The notes under the pieces were generated by a model. The model was given only the letters and a program-made list of their open reading frames with translations, was not told the DNA's origin and searched no databases. From Chryseobacterium sp. (GTDB lineage Bacteria > Bacteroidota > Bacteroidia > Flavobacteriales > Weeksellaceae), in the NCBI GenBank assembly GCA_027492795.1, contig JAPUEB010000006.1, forward strand, positions 124,001-188,000: a DNA stretch of 64,000 nt. Direction: 5' to 3'. Each line of letters starts with the position of its first letter. Position 1 is the stretch's first letter. This document shows positions 1 through 8,541 of this stretch, piece by piece. A program made the translations under genes and the position numbers.

Positions 1-1
1 T

Positions 2-2152
2 TGGGAAGGCAACGCATCACAAGCTTATGAAAGAGGAAATTCTTATGTTGATTTTGCTCCAGATAGAGTTGCAATGCAGGATGCGACTGCACAAATGGCG
101 CTTTTGCAGTTTATGCAAGCCGGAAGAAAAAAAGTTGCCGTTCCTTCCACCGCTCATGCGGATCACTTAATTCAGGCGAGAGTTGGCGCAGAAGCCGATT
201 TGCAGGAAGGAATTAATAAAAACTCTGAAGTTTTCAATTTTTTAAGTTCAGTTTGCGATAAATACGGAATTGGATTTTGGAAACCAGGTGCAGGAATTAT
301 TCACCAAGTAGTTTTAGAAAATTATGCATTTCCAGGCGGAATGATGATTGGAACCGACTCTCATACCGTAAATGCAGGAGGCTTAGGAATGGTTGCGATT
401 GGCGTTGGAGGAGCAGATGCTGTTGATGTAATGGCAGGAATGGCGTGGGAATTGAAAATGCCAAAATTAATCGGTATCAAATTAACCGGAAAAATGAACG
501 GATGGACTTCTGCAAAAGACGTTATCCTAAAAGTTGCCGGAATTCTTACCGTGAAAGGTGGAACTGGTTGCATCGTAGAATATTTTGGTGAAGGAGCGCA
601 ATCGCTTTCTGCAACAGGAAAAGGAACGATTTGTAATATGGGAGCAGAAATTGGCGCAACCACCTCTACTTTCGGTTATGACGATTCTATGAGAAGATAT
701 TTGGCAGCAACAGGAAGACAGGAAGTTGTAGATGCAGCCGATAAAATTGCCGAACATTTAACAGGAGATGCTGAAGTTTACGCAAATCCAGAACAATATT
801 TCGACCAAGTAATTGAAATTAACTTATCTGAATTAACTCCACATTTAAACGGTCCTTTCACTCCAGATTTGGCGACGCCAGTTGCAGAATTTAGAGCAAA
901 AGCCGAAGCAAATGGATGGCCTTTAGATGTTGAATGGGCATTAATTGGTTCTTGCACCAACTCTTCTTATGAAGATTTATCAAGAGCAGCTTCCATCGTT
1001 GAAGATGCGGTTGCAAAAGGTGTAAAACCAAAAGCAATTCTAGGAATTAATCCGGGTTCTGAACAAGTGAAATTCACGGCGGAAAGAGACGGATTTTTAA
1101 ATTCTTTCAGAAAATTTGAGAACGCAAGAATTTTTACCAACGCTTGCGGACCTTGTATCGGACAATGGGACAGAGAAGGCGCTGATAAAGGCGAGAAAAA
1201 CTCCATTATCCATTCTTTTAACAGAAATTTTGCAAAAAGAGCTGACGGAAATCCAAATACTCACGCTTTCGTAGCGTCTCCGGAAATGGTTGCTGCGGTT
1301 GCGATTTCAGGAAGATTAGATTTTAATCCAATTACTGATACTTTAACAAATTCTTCTGGTGAACAAGTAAAATTAGACGAACCAAAAGGTTCTGAACTTC
1401 CAGAAAAAGGTTTCGCGGTTGACGACAACGGTTATCAAGCACCTTCTGAAGATGGTTCTGGTGTTCAAGTAAATGTGAGTCCAACTTCAGATAGACTGCA
1501 ACTTTTGGAATCTTTTCCAGCTTGGGACGGTTTAAATATTACTGGAGCATTCGTTTTAATAAAAGCTTTCGGAAAATGTACAACCGACCATATTTCTATG
1601 GCAGGTCCTTGGTTGAAATATCGTGGACATTTGGATAATATTTCCAATAATATGTTGATTGGCGCCGTAAACGCTTACAATATGGAAACCAACAAAGTGA
1701 AAAACGAATTAACTGGAGAATTTGGCGAAGTTCCTGCTGTAGCAAGAGCATATAAAGCAGCTGGAGTTCCGTCAATCGTTGTTGGAGACGAAAATTACGG
1801 TGAAGGTTCTTCCAGAGAACACGCCGCAATGGAACCAAGACATCTTGGTGTGAAAGCAGTTTTGGTAAAATCGTTCGCTCGTATCCACGAAACGAATTTG
1901 AAAAAACAAGGAATGCTTGGTTTGACTTTCGCAGACAAAGCCGACTACGACAAAATTCGTGAAGATGATGTGGTAAATTTCTTGGATTTAGACCAATTTG
2001 CGCCAGGAAAACAACTCACTTTGGAATTCGTTCACAACGACGGAACTAAAGATGTTGTAATGGCAAATCATACGTATAACGCTCAACAAATTGATTGGTT
2101 TAAAGCAGGTTCTGCTTTGAATTTGATTAAAGAAATGGAGCAGCAGGATTAA
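2..2152 (+). CDS. Aconitate hydratase (5' truncated by window edge)
   Basis: TCA-cycle aconitase, interconverting citrate and isocitrate in the cytoplasm through a [4Fe-4S] cluster. The reading frame is open from base 2, and the residues before the first Met (74) continue the family sequence, so the true start lies outside the window. The three cluster cysteines are visible: GSCTNSS (Cys codon at 953) and ACGPC (codons at 1145 and 1154). The C-terminal swivel domain shows [17 protein letters not shown], the substrate-binding SRE segment. About 717 residues are present, against roughly 750 for the mitochondrial-type enzyme of Bacteroidota, so only about 35 are missing. A hairpin with a T run follows at 2199. 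Family assignment is firm; which aconitase paralogue name applies is not decided here. Confidence 0.96.
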   Translation, partial: WEGNASQAYERGNSYVDFAPDRVAMQDATAQMALLQFMQAGRKKVAVPSTAHADHLIQARVGAEADLQEGINKNSEVFNFLSSVCDKYGIGFWKPGAGIIHQVVLENYAFPGGMMIGTDSHTVNAGGLGMVAIGVGGADAVDVMAGMAWELKMPKLIGIKLTGKMNGWTSAKDVILKVAGILTVKGGTGCIVEYFGEGAQSLSATGKGTICNMGAEIGATTSTFGYDDSMRRYLAATGRQEVVDAADKIAEHLTGDAEVYANPEQYFDQVIEINLSELTPHLNGPFTPDLATPVAEFRAKAEANGWPLDVEWALIGSCTNSSYEDLSRAASIVEDAVAKGVKPKAILGINPGSEQVKFTAERDGFLNSFRKFENARIFTNACGPCIGQWDREGADKGEKNSIIHSFNRNFAKRADGNPNTHAFVASPEMVAAVAISGRLDFNPITDTLTNSSGEQVKLDEPKGSELPEKGFAVDDNGYQAPSEDGSGVQVNVSPTSDRLQLLESFPAWDGLNITGAFVLIKAFGKCTTDHISMAGPWLKYRGHLDNISNNMLIGAVNAYNMETNKVKNELTGEFGEVPAVARAYKAAGVPSIVVGDENYGEGSSREHAAMEPRHLGVKAVLVKSFARIHETNLKKQGMLGLTFADKADYDKIREDDVVNFLDLDQFAPGKQLTLEFVHNDGTKDVVMANHTYNAQQIDWFKAGSALNLIKEMEQQD

Positions 2153-2198
2153 AAATAAATCCTCACCCTAAATACCTCTCCAAAGGAGAGGGACTTTT

Positions 2199-2227
2199 AA
2201 ACCGCTCAGTTTTGGGCGGTTTTTTTA
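2199..2227 (+). terminator. Rho-independent terminator of aconitase gene
   Basis: Seven-base stem AAACCGC / GCGGTTT followed directly by a T run, 47 bases after the aconitase stop codon. Confidence 0.8.
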
Positions 2228-2301
2228 TGCTAAAAAGTAACAAAAATCATATTTCGGTTACCAATTATTAAAACTAATTTCGCAAACCCAAAATTTGATA
2301 C

Positions 2302-4515
2302 ATGAAAAGGACCACAGTTGTCGTAATCGCCATATTTTCTTTAAAAACTTTCGCGCAGCAAAAACCTGCAACAGACAAAGAAACCAAAATTGAAGAAATT
2401 ACCATCACCAAAACCAAAAAAGCTGTTGAGCAAAAAGCCGACAGAACAATTTTTGATTTTTCGGAGCAACCTCATCTCAATACCGGAAATTTGATGGAAG
2501 GCATGAAAAAACTTCCAGGTCTTATCGTTTCCGACGTTGCGGGAATGATGTATCAGGGAAAGATGTTGGATGTTTATTTGGATGGACGACCTTTGGGAAT
2601 CGGCGGAAATCAGTTACAGTCTTTTTTGGAAGGAATGCCGGCAAATTCAGTGGAACGCGTGGAAGTAATTACACAACCTGGAGCAGAATTTCCGGCGACT
2701 TCGGGCGGTGCAATCATCAATATTATTACCAATAAAAATGCGCAAAAATATCTTTCTGCAACGTATTCCGGGAGATATTCCTTCAGCAGCTACGATAAAT
2801 TAAGACACCGAACTTCAAATTCCATCTTATTGAATGCGAAAAATAAATATTTCGGATGGCAATTGAATATTGGGCAAAATTATCGCGAAGGATTTAGAAA
2901 TTCTGTCATCGACAAAATTACCGGCGTAAATACTGAAAACGTAAACCGAGGATATTTTGTAAAATCCGGTTTTTCTTTTGATGTCGGAAAGGATAAATTA
3001 TTGTTGAATTACGACATCAATCACAATAATAACGATGCGTACAGCGACAGTTACGGTTTTATTCCACAAAGAAATACGGTTACAAATGCGTTCGATTCTT
3101 TGTTGGATTTCACTACGGATGATGCCGGAAAAAACAAAAACCTTCGCCAAGAAGCCAGCGCAACTTATCAGGTGAAATTTGATGACCGTGCAAAAAAGTT
3201 GGATTTCAATGTGACATACAATCAATTTGATACGGATTACAACCAAAAAAGTCGCCGCGTTTTTGAAAACGGTTTTTTTGATAATTCGCAGTATAAAACC
3301 ACTTCCAAACAGAATTTATATACCGCAAAAATAGATTTTTCGCATCCAGTGAAAATTTTGGATGAAGGAAAAGTTTCTGTAGGAGGCTTGTACGAAAAAC
3401 TACTTTTTGAAACCGATTACAATGCCTTCAAAAACCTCGATTATCAGCGACAAACCGCTTCTGCGTATGCCGAAATTCAAACAAAATTCAAAAAATTCGA
3501 TTTTGTAGCAGGAGTAAGAGCTGAAGATTATGATATTTCCGGTTATTCCAGCGCTGTGGTAAATAATGTGGTGAAAAATACCGATTTGATTCCTTTTAAG
3601 CAGTTTAAACTTTTTCCGAACGCAAGTTTGCAGTATAATTTTGTTCCAAGAGTGAGTTTTATCTTGAATTACAACAAAAAAATTCAGCTTCCTAATATTT
3701 CTTGGCTCAATCCGAACAACACCAATTATCAAGGTGGAAACATCAGTTTTGGCGGAAATACCAATCTTCAGCCTACGATTTTTGATAATTTTGAAGCAAA
3801 AATTTCTGCCTTCGATTATGCTTTTCTTGGATATAATCTCAGCATCGCAAAAAATCAAAGTTTTCAGGTGGCAGAAAAGGTTTATTTCGATCCACAAAAT
3901 CAAAGTATCGACGGAAGAGAAGCTTTTTTTGTGAAAAACACTTTCCTGAATGCTTCATCCATGAGAATTCACAACATCAATTTCGGTTTGCCGGTTCCTT
4001 TCATGCTTTTCACCAAAGGTTTAAAGGAATCTTTGAAGTTCAATTTCAATCCGGATAAAATCAACTTTATGTATCTGTACACAGGTTATCAATTACATGA
4101 ACTTGAAAACAATCAAAATAAAGGCTTCTGGATTTTCAATATTATGGGACAATTTATATTGCCGAAAGACATAAAATTGGTAGCCAATTACGGAACCATG
4201 ACGAAAGGAAACTGGTATTATTACACAATGGAAAAACCGTGGTACAACAGCTTCGACCTTACTGCAAGCAAGAAGTTTTTGGATAACCGTTTAACGATTT
4301 CTGTTTTTGCAAACGATATTTTTAGAATCAATGAAAACGCCGTGACTTCTATTTACAACAACTCCAATATTTTCCTTGGAAATAAGTTTGATTCTCAGAA
4401 CTTTGGAATTTCCATCAACTATAAAATTCCTACAAAAAATAAACTGGCTAAAGAAGAACCAAACCTCCTAAAACAGGACAAAAAAGAAGATACAGGAGTG
4501 CCGCAACAGCAGTAA
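2302..4515 (+). CDS. TonB-dependent receptor / outer membrane beta-barrel protein
   Basis: Outer-membrane receptor of 737 residues. A short signal peptide (to about residue 19, ending TFAQQ) is followed by a plug domain (about 55-150) with LMEGMKKLPGLIV, VERVEVITQPGAEF and GGAIINIIT. The rest is a long beta-barrel of alternating aromatic strands, like the OMP_b-brl_3 group of Bacteroidota. It lacks the N-terminal carboxypeptidase-like domain common in this group, and no SusD partner is adjacent, so it is not a SusC-type glycan importer. The extreme C-terminus is a charged Gln-rich tail rather than a classical terminal Phe strand. The gene stands alone between two terminators. The substrate cannot be told from the sequence; siderophore, peptide or metal are all possible. 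Confidence 0.88.
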   Translation: MKRTTVVVIAIFSLKTFAQQKPATDKETKIEEITITKTKKAVEQKADRTIFDFSEQPHLNTGNLMEGMKKLPGLIVSDVAGMMYQGKMLDVYLDGRPLGIGGNQLQSFLEGMPANSVERVEVITQPGAEFPATSGGAIINIITNKNAQKYLSATYSGRYSFSSYDKLRHRTSNSILLNAKNKYFGWQLNIGQNYREGFRNSVIDKITGVNTENVNRGYFVKSGFSFDVGKDKLLLNYDINHNNNDAYSDSYGFIPQRNTVTNAFDSLLDFTTDDAGKNKNLRQEASATYQVKFDDRAKKLDFNVTYNQFDTDYNQKSRRVFENGFFDNSQYKTTSKQNLYTAKIDFSHPVKILDEGKVSVGGLYEKLLFETDYNAFKNLDYQRQTASAYAEIQTKFKKFDFVAGVRAEDYDISGYSSAVVNNVVKNTDLIPFKQFKLFPNASLQYNFVPRVSFILNYNKKIQLPNISWLNPNNTNYQGGNISFGGNTNLQPTIFDNFEAKISAFDYAFLGYNLSIAKNQSFQVAEKVYFDPQNQSIDGREAFFVKNTFLNASSMRIHNINFGLPVPFMLFTKGLKESLKFNFNPDKINFMYLYTGYQLHELENNQNKGFWIFNIMGQFILPKDIKLVANYGTMTKGNWYYYTMEKPWYNSFDLTASKKFLDNRLTISVFANDIFRINENAVTSIYNNSNIFLGNKFDSQNFGISINYKIPTKNKLAKEEPNLLKQDKKEDTGVPQQQ

Positions 4516-4543
4516 AAAAACAAAATCTTCTTTTGAAAACCTA

Positions 4544-4579
4544 CCCTTTCAGCGTTTAAAATCGCTGAAAGGGTTTTTT
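4544..4579 (+). terminator. Terminator, copy 1 of a repeated hairpin
   Basis: Stem CCCTTTCAGCG / CGCTGAAAGGG followed by TTTTTT, 28 bases after the TonB receptor stop. The same hairpin, with one loop-base difference, recurs at 31136 behind an unrelated gene. Confidence 0.85.
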
Positions 4580-4665
4580 GATTTTATCTCAAAATGAAAT
4601 CCAATAATTTGATATATTCTACTAAAAACACTTTGCATTTCACCAAAAATTCGATAGAAATTTTT

Positions 4666-4707
4666 TGCCACGAATGCACGAATGAAAGTATTCGTGCATT
4701 CGTGGCA
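4666..4707. repeat. Perfect palindrome of the CACGAATGCACGAAT family
   Basis: 18-base arms TGCCACGAATGCACGAAT (4666-4683) and its exact complement (4690-4707) around a 6-base loop, followed by TTTTTT. It lies between convergent genes. Full, degenerate or half copies occur at 27906, 33467, 51444 and 62561. Confidence 0.85.
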
Positions 4708-4765
4708 TTTTTTGATACTGCAATTAGATATTACAATTTTTTTGGAGGTTTTTTACGCTAAGAAG

Positions 4766-5446
4766 CTAATCTTCACAAGCCTTCCAAACCGCATCATTCT
4801 GCGGAACTGGCGCAACAATTTCCAAATTTTCTTTGGTTACGGGATGAACAAACTCCAACTTTCTGGCGTGAAGATGAATGCCACCATCGGGATTGGAACG
4901 TGCCGAACCGTATTTTAAATCGCCTTTTATAGGAACACCAATTTTTGATAATTGAGCACGAATTTGGTGATGACGACCGGTTTCTAAATCAACTTCCAAC
5001 AATTGAAAATTATCTAAAACTTTAATAATTTGATAATTAAGGATAGATTCTTTCGCGCCTTGAGTTGCTCTCGGAAAAACAGTGGCTTTGTTGGTTTTCT
5101 CATTTTTTTGAAGAAAATGCACCAATCTTTGGCTTTGTGGAATCATTTCTTTCGGAACCACTGCCCAATATGTTTTTTTGATTTCCCGGTTTTTTACCAT
5201 TTGTGTCAAACGTGAAAGTGCTTTTGAAGTTTTGGCGTAAATCACCAATCCGGAAGTTGGTCTATCGATACGATGAACTAAGCCAAGGAAGACGTTTCCA
5301 GCTTTTTGGTCACGTTTTTTGATGAAATTTTTGATGAGCTCAATTAAAGAATCATCACCAGTTTTATCGCCTTGAACAAGCTGTCCAACTTTTTTGTTGA
5401 TGATGAGAAGATGGTTATCTTCGTAGATGATTTGTTCGGAAATCAT
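4766..5446 (-). CDS. RluA-family RNA pseudouridine synthase
   Basis: Isomerises a uridine in rRNA or tRNA to pseudouridine. 226 residues with the catalytic HRIDRPTSGL motif (catalytic Asp at about residue 61) and the downstream ETGRHHQIRAQL segment typical of the RluA/RluC/RluD fold. The N-terminal S4 domain of RluC/RluD is absent, so it is the short single-domain form (RluA/TruC-like); the exact target uridine is unknown. Its ATG overlaps the stop of the frameshifted gene upstream by four bases, suggesting translational coupling before that gene was damaged. Confidence 0.93.
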   Translation of the reverse strand: MISEQIIYEDNHLLIINKKVGQLVQGDKTGDDSLIELIKNFIKKRDQKAGNVFLGLVHRIDRPTSGLVIYAKTSKALSRLTQMVKNREIKKTYWAVVPKEMIPQSQRLVHFLQKNEKTNKATVFPRATQGAKESILNYQIIKVLDNFQLLEVDLETGRHHQIRAQLSKIGVPIKGDLKYGSARSNPDGGIHLHARKLEFVHPVTKENLEIVAPVPQNDAVWKACED

Positions 5447-5979
5447 TGAGTGAGTTTATACGTTTTAGTGAGCATCCATGTTCCACCGTCTGCATTGGCT
5501 GTTGAAGCCTGCAACTTTAAGGTATAATTATCGACAAATGCTTGTTGTTTGTTGAAAACAATTGCTTCGTCAAAGCTATTTTTATAATTTTTTTTAAAAT
5601 CTTCTAAAGATTTTGAACAGCAGGCTGCTAAAGATTTATATTCTTCATCCGATATTTTTTTCTTATTTACCTCATTAGATATTTTTAAGATGTAATTCTC
5701 ATCAAGTTCTTGTAAAGAAAAAGTAGAAGTAAAAGGCAAAGAAGGTGAACGCAAAAAAGGGAATCTCTCATAACGCATTTCAAAAGTATCAATACCTTTT
5801 TTTATTTTCAAACCAAAATAACGGAAATAGGTAATAATTTGGTGTTCTGCATTTGCAATAACCATCGTAGGATCGTCGCGCATGCTTCTGTAATTATCTT
5901 TAGCATAAGGATTTTTAATTGCTTTAGCGATACTGTCTATTTTTTTATCCGTAAAATTTCTTCGAATTTGAAATTTCAC
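5443..5979 (-). CDS. Hypothetical protein, C-terminal part of a frameshifted gene
   Basis: 178 codons from a GTG; product not recognised. It has mixed charged sequence with a central LAACCSK and no membrane segment. Restoring one A in the A7 run at 6042-6048 joins it in frame to the upstream reading frame through a bridge beginning IEIKFKTDEAGKYLALTNL, giving one secreted protein of about 305 residues. The GTG is therefore probably not a genuine start, and this is the 3' portion of a broken gene unless the missing base is a sequencing error. It overlaps the pseudouridine synthase start by four bases. Confidence 0.6.
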   Translation of the reverse strand: MKFQIRRNFTDKKIDSIAKAIKNPYAKDNYRSMRDDPTMVIANAEHQIITYFRYFGLKIKKGIDTFEMRYERFPFLRSPSLPFTSTFSLQELDENYILKISNEVNKKKISDEEYKSLAACCSKSLEDFKKNYKNSFDEAIVFNKQQAFVDNYTLKLQASTANADGGTWMLTKTYKLTQ

Positions 5980-5984
5980 AGATT

Positions 5985-6359
5985 CTAGATTGGTAAGAGC
6001 AAGATATTTTCCTGCTTCATCTGTTTTAAATTTGATTTCAATTTTTTTAAGGGATTATATTGAGATGTTATCTTACGATCACGAGTATGGTTGTGTTGCT
6101 TTTCCATAACTTCAAAAGTGTAGAAAATTTCTCCATTTATTACGTGATCTTTACGCATCTTTATTTTGTAAAAATCTATGCTAGGATGAATTTCTTTGCT
6201 TCTTTTAGTTATCTGGTGTTCATTAGTGAGAATCTCAAGAATATAATCTTTACCTGTAAGAAAATCGGGCTGAAAAATAATGTATTTATCCTTTTGAGCC
6301 TGAGCTAAAAGATTAGAAAAAATTGCAAAAAATAACAAAAACTTTCTGCCCATTATCAA
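5985..6359 (-). CDS. Hypothetical secreted protein, N-terminal part of a frameshifted gene
   Basis: Starts with a clear signal peptide (GRKFLLFFAIFSNLLAQAQ), so the ancestral product was exported. ATG codons at 6359 and 6353 are both possible; the second (MGRK) gives the more usual signal peptide. Sequence after about residue 106 (after YNPLKK) is out of frame and Lys/Asn/Leu-rich, ending LLLPI. One base lost from the homopolymer at 6042-6048 explains this, because the other frame continues smoothly into the next reading frame. The protein family is not recognised. Confidence 0.6.
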   Translation of the reverse strand: MIMGRKFLLFFAIFSNLLAQAQKDKYIIFQPDFLTGKDYILEILTNEHQITKRSKEIHPSIDFYKIKMRKDHVINGEIFYTFEVMEKQHNHTRDRKITSQYNPLKKLKSNLKQMKQENILLLPI

Positions 6360-6364
6360 CTAAT

Positions 6365-6685
6365 TTATCTTCTCGTGTAAGCCGGCCTCGCAAAAAAGGT
6401 AAGAATTACCCCTCCAAAAAGTCCAATAGTTTTTACTATTTGAAGATTTGCGGGCAAAAATGGACCTACAATACACAATAAAGCTGCAGCATAACCAATA
6501 TATTTATGATTTTGATTGGGATAAGTTTGTGCAGCAAAGAAAAAACTTAAACCTATTAAAATATAGAAAACGATATTATAAAGAATATGGTTTATTTCCG
6601 GTGAAAGCAGGTTGAACCAGCCTACAGCAAGGCAAATGAGCGCACCTATCGAGAGCATTCCCTGTAATGATGTATTGTTTTGCAT
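6365..6685 (-). CDS. Small integral membrane protein, unknown function
   Basis: 106 residues with four hydrophobic segments (about 8-24, 32-50, 58-75 and 84-100) and no catalytic motif, ending ARPAYTRR. The frame is open further upstream, but the extra residues look like random AT-rich translation, so the start is placed at the ATG at 6685 (MQNNTSLQG). It lies five bases upstream of the frameshifted gene on the same strand and may be co-transcribed with it and the pseudouridine synthase gene. Confidence 0.6.
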   Translation of the reverse strand: MQNNTSLQGMLSIGALICLAVGWFNLLSPEINHILYNIVFYILIGLSFFFAAQTYPNQNHKYIGYAAALLCIVGPFLPANLQIVKTIGLFGGVILTFFARPAYTRR

Positions 6686-6813
6686 AAAAATATTTTTAAA
6701 AGAATAGAAAATTAAACAAAAAAAGATGTTTTTTAAATTTCGGCTAAAGCCAATTGTATTTTTCAATTATAATAAACTGGCTAAAGCCTGTTTCTATTGA
6801 TTGTTGATGCTTA

Positions 6814-7629
6814 TTAATAACTTTCTTTTTCGTTCGGGAAACTTACCTCTTTCACGTCTTTCACGTATTGTGCGACGGCTCCTGTAATTTCGGTATATAA
6901 ATCAAGGTATCTCCTCAAAAATTTTGGCGAAAAATCTTTGTTCATTCCCACCATATCGTGGTAAACGAGAACTTGTCCGTCACAATCCGGTCCCGCTCCA
7001 ATTCCAATAGTTGGTATGGAAATGCTTTCGGAAACTTTTTTTGCCAAATCTGCCGGAATTTTTTCTAAAACCAAGGCAAAACAGCCCAATTCTTCCAACA
7101 ATTTCGCATCTTTTATCAGCTTTTCGGCTTCTTCCTCTTCTTTTGCACGAACTTTATAGGTTCCGAATTGGTAAATCGATTGCGGCGTTAAGCCCAAATG
7201 TCCCATCACAGGAATTCCTGCGTTTACAATTTTTTTGATGGATTTCGCAACTTCTTCACCGCCTTCCAGTTTTATGGCGTGAGCTTCAGATTCCTTCATA
7301 ATCCTTACGGCAGATTCCAAAGCTTTTTCCGGATTACTTTGGTATGTTCCGAAAGGCAAATCTACAACCACCAAAGCTCTATCTACACCGCGAATTACGC
7401 ATTGTGCATGATAAATCATTTGGTCGAGAGTTATTGGAAGTGTAGTTTCGTAACCTGCCATCACATTGGATGCGGAATCTCCCACCAAAATAGCATCTAC
7501 TCCACCTGCATCCACCATTTTTGCAGTAGTAAAATCATACGCAGTAAGCATGGTGATTTTTTCTTTGTCGAATTTCATTTTTCGCAAAGTCTCGGTGGTT
7601 ATTTTTTTGAGTTCAGAATGTACGGACAT
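6814..7629 (-). CDS. panB: 3-methyl-2-oxobutanoate hydroxymethyltransferase (ketopantoate hydroxymethyltransferase)
   Basis: First committed step of pantothenate and coenzyme A synthesis: transfers a hydroxymethyl group from methylene-tetrahydrofolate to 2-oxoisovalerate. 271 residues, full length. Diagnostic segments are [29 protein letters not shown] (metal-binding Asp), [23 protein letters not shown], and [24 protein letters not shown]. No panC or panD is adjacent. It follows the Crp/Fnr regulator gene by 107 bases on the same strand. The methylene-tetrahydrofolate donor is supplied in part by FolD, encoded elsewhere in this window. Confidence 0.97.
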   Translation of the reverse strand: MSVHSELKKITTETLRKMKFDKEKITMLTAYDFTTAKMVDAGGVDAILVGDSASNVMAGYETTLPITLDQMIYHAQCVIRGVDRALVVVDLPFGTYQSNPEKALESAVRIMKESEAHAIKLEGGEEVAKSIKKIVNAGIPVMGHLGLTPQSIYQFGTYKVRAKEEEEAEKLIKDAKLLEELGCFALVLEKIPADLAKKVSESISIPTIGIGAGPDCDGQVLVYHDMVGMNKDFSPKFLRRYLDLYTEITGAVAQYVKDVKEVSFPNEKESY

Positions 7630-7736
7630 TTTTTTTGAATTAATAATTAATAATGAAGATTGAACAATTCAATTCTTCGAGGAAAACAAGTGATAATCAA
7701 TTGTTAATTTTTAATTATTACTTATTCATTAAATAT

Positions 7737-8450
7737 TTACATGAATACATGACCAAGTTTAATCAACTTTTCGTGATTGAGGATTTTGATGTTTCGGCCT
7801 TCGGTTTCGATAAGGTTGTCTTGCTTAAACTCTGAAATTAAACGGATTGCGCTTTCTGTAGCGGTACCGATAATATTTGCAATCTCTTCCCGAGTAAGCG
7901 AAATTTTTATAAATCCTTCCGGATCAGTTCCTAATTTTTGTTCTAAAAGAAGTAAAATTTCTGCAAGTCTTTCGCGAACGGTCTTTTGTGCCAAAAAGGT
8001 AATGGTATTAGAACTTTCGCCCAATTCAAAAGCCACTTTTTTTAGCATTGCGAAAGAAAATTTACCGTCAATTTCCAAAAGATGCATAAATAAATCCGAA
8101 GGAATCATCCAAGCTTCAATATCGGTCATCGCTTCTGCACGAGCCTGAAAATTTTCGCCACAAAGAAGAGAGCGGTAGCCAATCATATCACCATCTTTAA
8201 TAAACCGGAGAATCTGCTCCTTACCGTAAGCTCCCATTTTTGCGAGTTTTGCGGTTCCGGACTGTATGTAGAAGACATTTCGCGGAGGTTCATGCTCATC
8301 AAACATCATTTCTCCTTTACTGAATTTCACCTTTTCGGTTTCATTAACGAACCTTTGAAAATCTTCTGCGGAAAGCCTTTCTTTAAAAGATTCTTCACTA
8401 AAAATTCTTCTGATATTTTCATCAATAATCATTTGTTGCTCCTGACCCAT
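7737..8450 (-). CDS. Crp/Fnr-family transcriptional regulator
   Basis: 237 residues: cyclic-nucleotide-binding-like beta-roll (about 30-150), long dimer helix, and a C-terminal winged helix-turn-helix (about 165-225) with LTREEIANIIGTATESAIRLISEF as recognition region. There is only one Cys (in LLCGENF), so it lacks the N-terminal cysteine set of oxygen-sensing [4Fe-4S] FNR. The cAMP-binding residues of E. coli CRP are not obvious either. It is divergent from ccoI and next to the whole cbb3 locus, so control of microaerobic respiration is the natural inference. A TGA-N6-TCA palindrome overlaps its own predicted transcription start, which would fit autorepression. Confidence 0.92.
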   Translation of the reverse strand: MGQEQQMIIDENIRRIFSEESFKERLSAEDFQRFVNETEKVKFSKGEMMFDEHEPPRNVFYIQSGTAKLAKMGAYGKEQILRFIKDGDMIGYRSLLCGENFQARAEAMTDIEAWMIPSDLFMHLLEIDGKFSFAMLKKVAFELGESSNTITFLAQKTVRERLAEILLLLEQKLGTDPEGFIKISLTREEIANIIGTATESAIRLISEFKQDNLIETEGRNIKILNHEKLIKLGHVFM

Positions 8451-8456
8451 TTTTTA

Positions 8457-8468
8457 TGACATTTATCA
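8457..8468. promoter_or_regulatory. Candidate Crp/Fnr-type operator TGACATTTATCA
   Basis: A TGA-N6-TCA core, the half-site arrangement shared by Crp and Fnr boxes, lies between the divergent regulator and ccoI genes. It covers the predicted start of the regulator transcript and sits about 62 bases upstream of the predicted ccoI start. Short motif in AT-rich DNA; chance occurrence is possible. Confidence 0.35.
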
Positions 8469-8469
8469 G

Positions 8470-8500
8470 CAAAAATAGGGTTTTTTAAACGGAAAGGCAA
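8470..8500 (-). promoter_or_regulatory. Promoter of the Crp/Fnr regulator gene
   Basis: On the minus strand, TTG (8498-8500) is followed after 20 bases by TATTTTTG (8470-8477), matching the Bacteroidota -33/-7 consensus (TTG, TAnnTTTG). The regulator ATG lies about 15 bases downstream of the predicted start point. Confidence 0.6.
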
Positions 8501-8512
8501 AGTTTTTTGTTC

Positions 8513-8520
8513 TATTTTTG
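8513..8520 (+). promoter_or_regulatory. -7 promoter element of ccoI
   Basis: TATTTTTG matches TAnnTTTG. No TTG is found at the right distance upstream, so the promoter may need an activator. The element includes the TTG at 8518 that could otherwise be read as a start codon, which favours the GTG at 8542 as the ccoI start. Confidence 0.5.
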
Positions 8521-8541
8521 CAAGTTAAGATTCCAGATAAA

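Noticed and set aside
2302-4515. SusC-type glycan importer
   Set aside because: No SusD neighbour, no carboxypeptidase-like N-terminal domain, no glycoside hydrolase nearby.
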